DNA of 20,060 bases from Oscillospiraceae bacterium (GTDB lineage: Bacteria > Bacillota > Clostridia > Oscillospirales > CAG-272): NCBI GenBank assembly GCA_015065045.1, contig SVRB01000015.1:1-20060 (forward strand), read 5' to 3'. The notes under the pieces were generated by a model. The model saw nothing but the letters and a program-made list of their open reading frames with translations. It had not been told where the DNA came from and did no database searches. Positions 14,360 through 20,060 of the stretch are shown here, piece after piece; the stretch's first letter is position 1, and every line of letters starts with the position of its first letter. The translations under genes were made by a program, and so were the position numbers.

Positions 14360-15790
14360 ATGTTATTTTCTACAATACCATTTTTATATTATTTTCTTCC
14401 TTGCGTATTGATAGTATATTTTTTGTCGCCCCGTTTTTTAAAGAACGCGGTTTTACTTTTGTCGAGCTTGGTGTTTTACGGATGGGGCGAGCCTAAATAT
14501 GTAATATTAATGGTTTTGTCTATTTTGGTTGGTTATATTACCGGTTTGCTTATTGAAAAGAACCGTGGTAATAAGATTGCTAAAATTGCGATGATAGCAG
14601 GAGTTTGTATATCATTAGCTTTTCTTGGTTACTACAAGTATATGAACTTCTTTATCGATAATTTTAATAAGATAACCGGAATGTCTATCGCGTCATTGAA
14701 GATCGTATTGCCTATTGGTATCAGCTTCTATACCTTCCAGATTGTAAGCTATATGATCGATGTGTACCGAAATACGACCTCAGCGCAGAGAAATATAATA
14801 AACTTGGCTGCTTATATAACGATGTTCCCTCAGCTTATTGCTGGTCCTATCGTCAGATATACTGATATTGAATTACAACTTAGAACAAGAGTTCATACGC
14901 TTGAAAAATTCTCACTCGGTATACGCAGATTTATTATAGGTCTTGGAAAGAAAATATTGATCGCTGACCTTTTGGGTAAAATATGTACAGAATATAGGGA
15001 AGTAAGTGAAATTTCCGTTTTGTTTGCTTGGATGTACGGTATTGCTTTTGCACTTCAGTTGTATTTTGATTTTTCGGGCTATAGTGATATGGCTATAGGT
15101 CTCGGGCATATTTTGGGGTTTGATTTTCTTGAAAACTTTGATCACCCGTATGCTTCGGGAAGTATTACGGAATTCTGGAGACGTTGGCATATGTCTCTCG
15201 GAAGCTGGTTTAGAGACTACGTGTATATTCCTCTTGGCGGAAACAGAGTGTCAAAATTACGTTGGTATTTGAATATATTTATTGTTTGGTTCTTGACGGG
15301 ATTTTGGCACGGGGCTGACTGGTCGTTTATTGCTTGGGGACTTATGTTTGCGGTTCTTCTTGTGCTTGAAAAACTGTTTCTTGGTAAATTCTTGAAGAAG
15401 CATAAGATCATCGCACATATTTACGTTCCGTTTTTTACAATGATAAGCTTTATTCTTTTTAACGCATCGAACACACCGGCAGCGTTAGCCGGTGAATCTG
15501 CATTTGCTATCGCTTGGCGAGATATTATATCATTGTTCGGTGCAGGCGGAATCCCTTTGGTTAGTGCAGAAGCGTTATATTATTTGCGCAGTTATGCGAT
15601 GGTATATTTAATGGCAATTATAGGTGCTACACCTGCTTTGAAATGCGCTGTTAAATTTATTAAAAATAAAAAATACGGCGAGATGGTCATAAACGCTATA
15701 GAGCCTATTGTTATGTTAGCGCTTCTTGTGGTTATAACAGCGTTTATAGTTGACAGCACGTTTAGTCCATTCTTGTATTTTAGATTTTAG
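14360..15790 (+). CDS. MBOAT family O-acyltransferase (AlgI/DltB-like)
   Basis: A 476-residue polytopic protein of normal family length with about eleven membrane segments. Hallmarks include LPIGISFYTFQ..SYMIDVYR, FPQLIAGPIVR, the 'FWRRWHMSLGSWFRDYVYIPLGGNR' region with His277, and the invariant catalytic His317 in TGFWHGADW. Such proteins pass acyl (often acetyl) groups across the membrane onto polysaccharides or teichoic acids. With the AlgX/AlgJ-like protein 9 nt downstream, O-acetylation of a surface polymer is likely; no polymer synthesis genes are in the window to name the acceptor. The start is ATG 14360, with AGGAG about 8 nt upstream. Confidence 0.95.
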   Translation: MLFSTIPFLYYFLPCVLIVYFLSPRFLKNAVLLLSSLVFYGWGEPKYVILMVLSILVGYITGLLIEKNRGNKIAKIAMIAGVCISLAFLGYYKYMNFFIDNFNKITGMSIASLKIVLPIGISFYTFQIVSYMIDVYRNTTSAQRNIINLAAYITMFPQLIAGPIVRYTDIELQLRTRVHTLEKFSLGIRRFIIGLGKKILIADLLGKICTEYREVSEISVLFAWMYGIAFALQLYFDFSGYSDMAIGLGHILGFDFLENFDHPYASGSITEFWRRWHMSLGSWFRDYVYIPLGGNRVSKLRWYLNIFIVWFLTGFWHGADWSFIAWGLMFAVLLVLEKLFLGKFLKKHKIIAHIYVPFFTMISFILFNASNTPAALAGESAFAIAWRDIISLFGAGGIPLVSAEALYYLRSYAMVYLMAIIGATPALKCAVKFIKNKKYGEMVINAIEPIVMLALLVVITAFIVDSTFSPFLYFRF

Positions 15791-15799
15791 GAGGGCTGT

Positions 15800-16927
15800 A
15801 TGAACAGTAAGACGAAAGATTTAGTACAGACACTTTTGATTGCCCTCTTTGTTTTTGGATTTGCTTTTTGGTGTTGGTTTAAGCCTAATTCAGAGTACAG
15901 CAATACTGAGAGACGAACGCTCGATAAACTCCCGGAATTGACTTTATCTTCTGTTTCTGAAGGGGCTTTTATGGATAGCTTCGAAGGGTATGCTACGGAT
16001 CAATTTCCGTTGCGTGATACGTTTAGAACTATCAAGGCATTTAGTGCGTATTACTTTTATAATTTTCTTGATAACAATGACGTTTATATATACGGCGACG
16101 TTATAGGGAAGACAGAATATCCTATGAAGGAAGAACAGCTTATTTCTGCTTCCAATAAGTTTAACTACATTTACAATACGTATATGAAGGATAAGAATAC
16201 AAACGTTTATCTTTCGATCATACCTGACAAGAATGCGTTTATTGCCAAAGAATCAGGACATTTGTCTATGGATTATAAAGAGGCTGTTGATGTAGTTAAA
16301 AATAATACTCGTTTTGCGAGTTATATTGATATTTATGATTTATTATCTATTGATGATTATTATAATACCGATACACATTGGAGACAGGAAAAGATAATTG
16401 ACGTAAGTGAGAGATTGGCAGAGTCTATGGGCACGACGCTTATTTCCGATTATAAAGAGAATGTATTGGACCATGATTTTTATGGGGTATACTTTGGTCA
16501 AGCGGCGCTTCCCATTAAACCTGATACCCTTAAATATCTGACTAATGATATCATAGATGATTGTACGGTTTATACCTTTGACAGCAAGGGTGAGCTCGTT
16601 GAAAGTGGCGTTTATAACATGGAAAAAGCGTTTGGAAATGATCCTTACGAAATATTTTTACACGGATCACAGTCGATAATTAAGATCAATAATACCAACG
16701 CAACTACAGAAAAAGAACTTGTTATTTTCCGTGATTCGTTCGGCAGCAGTTTGACACCTCTTTTGATATCCGGATACAGATCGATTACTGTAATAGATAT
16801 CAGATACGTTTCATCACTCCAGCTCGGTATTTTTATGAATCAAGGAATGATCGATACCTTTGACAACAAGGATGTTCTTTTTATATACAGTACGCTTGTT
16901 TTAAATAACAGCGGTCAGTTAAAGTAA
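15800..16927 (+). CDS. DHHW family (AlgX/AlgJ-like) SGNH-type acetyltransferase partner
   Basis: A 375-residue protein with an N-terminal signal anchor (about residues 9-27). The following 'NTERRTLDKLPELTLSS' and 'FEGYATDQFPLRD' are typical of DHHW proteins beside MBOAT genes. The catalytic triad seen in AlgX/AlgJ is present as Asp191-Thr-His193-Trp (TDTHW) and Ser313 in RDSFGSS. It should receive the acyl group exported by the MBOAT protein and transfer it to a polymer outside the membrane. The start is ATG 15800 after AGGAGGG. The 9-nt gap and a terminator right after the stop mark it as the last gene of the acylation operon. Confidence 0.92.
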   Translation: MNSKTKDLVQTLLIALFVFGFAFWCWFKPNSEYSNTERRTLDKLPELTLSSVSEGAFMDSFEGYATDQFPLRDTFRTIKAFSAYYFYNFLDNNDVYIYGDVIGKTEYPMKEEQLISASNKFNYIYNTYMKDKNTNVYLSIIPDKNAFIAKESGHLSMDYKEAVDVVKNNTRFASYIDIYDLLSIDDYYNTDTHWRQEKIIDVSERLAESMGTTLISDYKENVLDHDFYGVYFGQAALPIKPDTLKYLTNDIIDDCTVYTFDSKGELVESGVYNMEKAFGNDPYEIFLHGSQSIIKINNTNATTEKELVIFRDSFGSSLTPLLISGYRSITVIDIRYVSSLQLGIFMNQGMIDTFDNKDVLFIYSTLVLNNSGQLK

Positions 16928-16928
16928 T

Positions 16929-16961
16929 AAAAAAGAGTTGCTGAAAAAGCAGCTCTTTTTT
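16929..16961 (+). terminator. terminator of the MBOAT-DHHW operon
   Basis: AAAAAAGAGTTGCT (16929-16942), loop GAAAA, AGCAGCTCTTTTTT (16948-16961), with one G-T wobble. Confidence 0.9.
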
Positions 16962-17004
16962 GCATCGAAAATTAAATATAAAGACAGATTTTTTCGAGTA
17001 ATAC

Positions 17005-17033
17005 TTGCATAAAATGACAGTGTGATATATAAT
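17005..17033 (+). promoter_or_regulatory. promoter of the zinc-ribbon/ThrE operon
   Basis: TTGCAT (17005-17010), 17 bp, TATAAT (17028-17033). It has the same boxes and spacing as the ferredoxin promoter at 526-554. Confidence 0.75.
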
Positions 17034-17073
17034 AATTATATGTATACAAAGATTAACAAAAGAGGTGAATTCT

Positions 17074-17637
17074 GTGATATGTAGAAAATGCGGAACGTCT
17101 TTTCCGGATGAGTTTGATCATTGTCCGAAATGCGGTAAAGCAAACGTAATGGAGCACTCATCAGAAACGGACAGTAATATTCATATAAAGGTGTTTCCGA
17201 TGAAATGGTATTTGTTTTTGTTGTTTGTTTATATGCCTCTTTGTGCTTTTATGAATTTGTTTAGCGGTATTAGTTCTATAATAAACCCCAAGGGCGGTAT
17301 GTTTGAAATATCGGCAACAGAGGGGTATTCTATAGATACCCTTGCAAAATTAAATTTACTTATAGGTATAGTCAGTGTTTTGATGGCGTTGTTTGCTGGA
17401 TATACTTGGTATAATCTTTTTAAACGTAAAAAGAATTCTCTTTTGTGTATAAACTCTATATATATCGCAAATATGATTACAAACGTTGTATTTTTATCGT
17501 TGTTATCATTTATCGATAATAATGCGATGGGTGATATAGTCTCAACTGTTTTTACGATGTTTATTTTGCCGACATTGATTATGGTTGGTGCGAATACAGT
17601 ATATTTCAGAAAACGAAGTGCTTTTTTTGTAAATTGA
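17074..17637 (+). CDS. zinc-ribbon membrane protein of unknown function
   Basis: A 187-residue protein. The N-terminus is a zinc ribbon with Cys3, Cys6, Cys17 and Cys20 (ICRKCG...HCPKCG). A short polar linker leads to four probable membrane helices from about residue 45 on. I cannot name a family; it resembles many Firmicute 'zinc-ribbon domain-containing' membrane proteins. The start is GTG 17074, 6 nt after AGAGGTG (17061-17067); the GTG at 17065 lies inside that binding site. It is followed after 19 nt by the ThrE-type pair, so it probably shares their promoter. The ribbon faces the cytoplasm if the positive-inside rule holds. Confidence 0.8.
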   Translation: MICRKCGTSFPDEFDHCPKCGKANVMEHSSETDSNIHIKVFPMKWYLFLLFVYMPLCAFMNLFSGISSIINPKGGMFEISATEGYSIDTLAKLNLLIGIVSVLMALFAGYTWYNLFKRKKNSLLCINSIYIANMITNVVFLSLLSFIDNNAMGDIVSTVFTMFILPTLIMVGANTVYFRKRSAFFVN

Positions 17638-17656
17638 TCAGCATAGGATGGGATAT

Positions 17657-18424
17657 ATGAAAGAGAAAGCCTATAATTATGACGTTTTACTTGAATTAGT
17701 GTTGGACGTTGGTGAGTGTCTTGTTTGCTCGGGTGCTGAGATAAGCAGAGTTGAGGATACGATCAGCAGAATGTCTAAGGCATATGGCGCGGATAAAGTA
17801 GACGTATTTGCTGTAGCTTCTGTTATATTCTTATCAGTAACTTTTGATGATAAGGTATATAGCCATTCAAGACGTATAAAATCAAACGGGTCTAACGATT
17901 TTTGTAAGATTGAAGCGTTAAATGAGCTTAGCAGAAGATGTTGTAAAGACGGACTTGATTTAGATGACTTAAAAAAAGAAATAAATAATATAAAGAAATC
18001 AGGTCCCGTTCGCGCAAGAGTGTATATTGGCGCTGTTTTGTCTGCAGCAAGCTTTTCGGTATTTTTTGGTGGTAAGATATATGATCTGTTGCTCTCAGGT
18101 ATGTTTGCATTGGTTATATGCTTTTTGTCGTCGATTTTGTCTCCGAGGATCTCTAACAAGGTTTTTTATTATTTTGTAACCTCGCTTTTGATAGGCTTTG
18201 GAATATGTTTGGTTGCAAGATGTTTTCCTGTGATAAATGCTGATAAGGTTATTATCGGTGATATAATGGTTCTTGTGCCGGGAGTTGTTATGACAAATTC
18301 GGTAAAGAATATGTTGATTGGAGAGACCTTGTCTGCAGTTATGAAGCTTGTAGAATGCTTTGTTTGGACTTGCGCGTTAGCGTGCGGATTTATGATTCCG
18401 ATAAGCATTCTTTTGGGAGGCTAA
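17657..18424 (+). CDS. ThrE/YjjP-type exporter subunit (larger, DUF1212)
   Basis: A 255-residue protein. A cytoplasmic N-terminal half carries the family motif GECLVCSGAEISRVEDTI (about 21-38), and the C-terminal half has about five membrane helices. It corresponds to the N-terminal module of threonine/serine exporter ThrE and to E. coli YjjP. In E. coli the YjjP-YjjB pair exports succinate, whereas ThrE of Corynebacterium exports threonine and serine; the substrate here is open. The start is ATG 17657, 8 nt after AGGA (17645-17648); ATG 17648 lacks a site. Its partner begins one nucleotide after its stop. Confidence 0.92.
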   Translation: MKEKAYNYDVLLELVLDVGECLVCSGAEISRVEDTISRMSKAYGADKVDVFAVASVIFLSVTFDDKVYSHSRRIKSNGSNDFCKIEALNELSRRCCKDGLDLDDLKKEINNIKKSGPVRARVYIGAVLSAASFSVFFGGKIYDLLLSGMFALVICFLSSILSPRISNKVFYYFVTSLLIGFGICLVARCFPVINADKVIIGDIMVLVPGVVMTNSVKNMLIGETLSAVMKLVECFVWTCALACGFMIPISILLGG

Positions 18425-18425
18425 T

Positions 18426-18866
18426 ATGTCTGATTATATTATACAGTTAATAGCTGCATTAGTCGGTTCGTTTGGTTTTTCTTTGTTTTTCAATTCAAGC
18501 AAAAAAATCTTGATTCCCGCAACTATTGGCGGTTTGTTGGGATGGGGAGCATATTTGCTTTTGGATAGATGTTGTGTAGGAGTTTTCTTGGCTTCCGTTG
18601 GATCTGCGGCTTTTTTGCAGATTTATTCAGAGGTTTTTGCAAGAGTTCTGAAATCTCCGACAACAGTTATTTTAATACCGTCATTGATACCTCTTGTGCC
18701 GGGGGGATCATTGTATTACACTATGTATTATGCGGCATTGAGTGATTGGTCGAGCTTCCGTTTTTATTGTAAGGAAACAGTCCTCGTCGCATTCGGTATT
18801 GCGGTTGGAACAAGCTTTGTTTCGGCTATTTTGTTGCTTTTGCCAAGAAAGAATTATAATTCATGA
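18426..18866 (+). CDS. ThrE/YjjB-type exporter subunit (smaller, DUF3815)
   Basis: A 146-residue, almost fully hydrophobic protein with about four to five membrane helices. The motif LIPSLIPLVPGGSLYYTMYY is the signature of the YjjB/ThrE C-terminal module. It needs the larger subunit encoded immediately upstream to form the exporter; in ThrE both are one chain. The start is ATG 18426, with GGGAGG at 18415-18420. No clear terminator follows; transcription may fade before or run into the suf promoter region. Confidence 0.92.
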   Translation: MSDYIIQLIAALVGSFGFSLFFNSSKKILIPATIGGLLGWGAYLLLDRCCVGVFLASVGSAAFLQIYSEVFARVLKSPTTVILIPSLIPLVPGGSLYYTMYYAALSDWSSFRFYCKETVLVAFGIAVGTSFVSAILLLLPRKNYNS

Positions 18867-18883
18867 AATGTGATTGAAATGTC

Positions 18884-18912
18884 TTGACAAAACCCACAAA
18901 AAATGTTTTACT
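18884..18912 (+). promoter_or_regulatory. probable promoter of the suf genes
   Basis: Perfect -35 TTGACA (18884-18889), 17 bp, weaker -10 TTTACT (18907-18912), helped by an extended -10 TGT. Transcription would start near 18920, giving a leader of about 60 nt. Confidence 0.55.
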
Positions 18913-18932
18913 GAATGTAATAAATTGAATGT

Positions 18933-18947
18933 TGTCAAAAAATGACA
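18933..18947 (+). promoter_or_regulatory. palindrome in the suf leader, candidate operator
   Basis: TGTCA (18933-18937), five A residues, TGACA (18943-18947). It lies just downstream of the expected transcription start, a place where a repressor could act. It does not fit any operator consensus that I know well enough to name. Confidence 0.35.
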
Positions 18948-18976
18948 GATAAGCAAAATAAAAAGAAGGTGAAAAT

Positions 18977-19717
18977 ATGTTAGAACTTAAAAACGTATCG
19001 TTTGAGGTTCAAACCGAAAACGACAAAAAGGTTATAGTAAATGACGTTAGTTTTTCGATAGATGATAATAAATTCGTTGTGATTACAGGCCCTAACGGTG
19101 GAGGAAAATCAACTCTCGCCAAGCTAATTATGGGTATTGAGAAACCTACGTCGGGTAAAATATATTTTGATGGTGTGGATATCACGGATATGAGTATAAC
19201 CGAACGAGCAAATCTCGGTGTAAGCTTTGCTTTCCAGCAGCCCGTAAAATTTAAGGGTATATACGTGTTTGATATATTGCAGATGGCGGCAAAGAGAAAG
19301 TTGTCCGTATCTGAGGCTTGTGAATATCTTTCATCGGTAGGCCTTTGCGCTAAGGATTATATAAACAGAGAAATAAACGGCAGTTTATCCGGTGGCGAGT
19401 TGAAGCGTATTGAAATTGCTACGGTTTTAGCTCGCGGAACAAAGCTTTCTGTATTCGATGAGCCCGAGGCGGGAATCGACCTTTGGAGCTTCCAGAATCT
19501 TATAAAGATATTTGAAGGAATGCGTTCAAATATCAAGGGTTCTATACTTATAATTTCGCATCAGGAAAGAATTTTGAATATTGCTGATGAGATCGTTTTG
19601 ATTGCTGATGGTAAGATCAAGAAGCACGGTTCAAAGGATGAGGTATTGCCTGAGCTTCTTTCTCAGACGATGGACAGAGGTCTTTGCAGTAAATTCCATA
19701 ATGGAGGTGCAAATTAA
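18977..19717 (+). CDS. sufC: SufC-like Fe-S assembly ATPase
   Basis: A 246-residue ABC ATPase. Walker A GPNGGGKST is at 38-46, the Q-loop region reads FAFQQPV, the signature is LSGGELKR and Walker B is FDEPEAGID, with the switch His in ISHQER. It is a single soluble domain as in SufC, which works with SufB/SufD scaffold proteins to build Fe-S clusters. The identification rests on the following gene, which overlaps by one nucleotide and is SufB/D-like. The 'EAGID' after Walker B differs from classic SufC and fits the compact two-gene systems of anaerobes. The start is ATG 18977 after GAAGGTG. Confidence 0.88.
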   Translation: MLELKNVSFEVQTENDKKVIVNDVSFSIDDNKFVVITGPNGGGKSTLAKLIMGIEKPTSGKIYFDGVDITDMSITERANLGVSFAFQQPVKFKGIYVFDILQMAAKRKLSVSEACEYLSSVGLCAKDYINREINGSLSGGELKRIEIATVLARGTKLSVFDEPEAGIDLWSFQNLIKIFEGMRSNIKGSILIISHQERILNIADEIVLIADGKIKKHGSKDEVLPELLSQTMDRGLCSKFHNGGAN

Positions 19718-20060
19718 TGTCTGATTTGATTCAAAATAAGATTTTAGCTGAGGTTGCGGGGCTTCATTCTGTTCCGACCGGCGCTTATAATATTCGCGCG
19801 AACGGAAAGACAGCTTCAAGAAACACTACAGCTAATATAGATATTGTTACAAAAGAACAGCAGAGTGGAATTGAAATTCGTATAAAACCCGGAACTAAGA
19901 ACGAAAGTGTTCATATTCCTGTTGTTATAAGTGAATCGGGTATTCAGGAAACTGTTTACAATGATTTTTATATCGGCGATGATTGCGATGTTGTTATAGT
20001 TGCGGGATGCGGTATCCATAATTCAGGTGATTCTGATTCTGAGCATGACGGTGTTCATAG
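19717..20060 (+). CDS. SufB/SufD-like Fe-S scaffold protein, N-terminal part
   Basis: The frame is open from ATG 19717 to the window end (114 codons seen), so the gene is truncated on the right. The start overlaps the sufC-like stop by one base (TAATG), with GGAGGTG at 19703-19709. The segment ending '...VVIVAGCGIHNSGDSDSEHDGVH' is characteristic of SufB/D-type proteins of Clostridia and archaea annotated as SufD or ABC permease. The N-terminus goes almost directly into this core, so the long N-terminal domain of classic SufB is absent. This suggests the minimal one-ATPase, one-scaffold form of SUF. The missing 3' part would decide it. Confidence 0.85.
   Translation, partial: MSDLIQNKILAEVAGLHSVPTGAYNIRANGKTASRNTTANIDIVTKEQQSGIEIRIKPGTKNESVHIPVVISESGIQETVYNDFYIGDDCDVVIVAGCGIHNSGDSDSEHDGVH

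Noticed and set aside
17677..18159. A 160-codon antisense open frame opposite the YjjP-type gene
   Set aside because: The plus-strand product is a well-recognised family; the antisense product is low-complexity Ser/Thr/Lys-rich and lacks a plausible start signal.
18851..18862. Perfect palindrome GAATTATAATTC at the end of the YjjB-type gene
   Set aside because: It lies inside the last codons, is self-complementary without a loop and lacks a T-run, so it is likely chance in A/T-rich DNA.

Overview
The window looks like a chromosomal segment of a low-GC, anaerobic, Gram-positive bacterium of the Clostridia (Firmicutes). I read this from several things: purine-rich ribosome binding sites before nearly every gene; consensus sigma-A promoters (TTGACA or TTGCAT, 17 bp, TATAAT); short hairpin + T-run terminators; the ricT/yabB-like/rsmI neighbourhood typical of Firmicutes; a 2[4Fe-4S] clostridial ferredoxin; and a small SUF-type Fe-S system. 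The finer taxonomy is not resolvable by eye. The standard bacterial code fits, with ATG, GTG and TTG starts. No mobile element, CRISPR array or rRNA is visible, and the only gene-free stretches are short.

Left part (1-4470): the 3' end of ricT; a one-gene ferredoxin unit with its own promoter and terminator; a tRNA1(Val)-type methyltransferase overlapping rsmI; then, convergent to rsmI across a shared terminator, a short cell-wall amidase without signal peptide. Next come a TtcA-family tRNA thiolase, then a tRNA-Thr/tRNA-Tyr operon with a strong promoter, a hairpin between the two tRNAs and a terminator. The theme is RNA modification and translation plus Fe-S chemistry.

Middle part (4471-11535): a probable five-gene operon (membrane-anchored GH25 lysozyme, PHP phosphoesterase, DUF2809-type membrane protein, DUF2927-like lipoprotein, YjdF/DUF2238-type membrane protein) closed by a terminator at 8072-8110. 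It is followed by a MATE transporter and an ABC-F ATPase as a second operon.

Right part (11536-20060): a minus-strand membrane-anchored alpha/beta hydrolase divergent from a YitT-family membrane protein; a lipoprotein, MBOAT acyltransferase and AlgX/AlgJ-like (DHHW family) protein that look like an envelope O-acylation module; a zinc-ribbon membrane protein followed by a split ThrE-type exporter pair; and the start of a sufC-sufB/D-type Fe-S assembly operon cut by the window end.

Nothing here is plainly a new defence or mobile system. The most interesting items are the operon of VanZ-like-patterned membrane proteins next to a lysozyme, the three-gene acylation module, the compact SUF locus with a palindrome in its leader, and the ferredoxin sitting where yabA is found in Bacillus.
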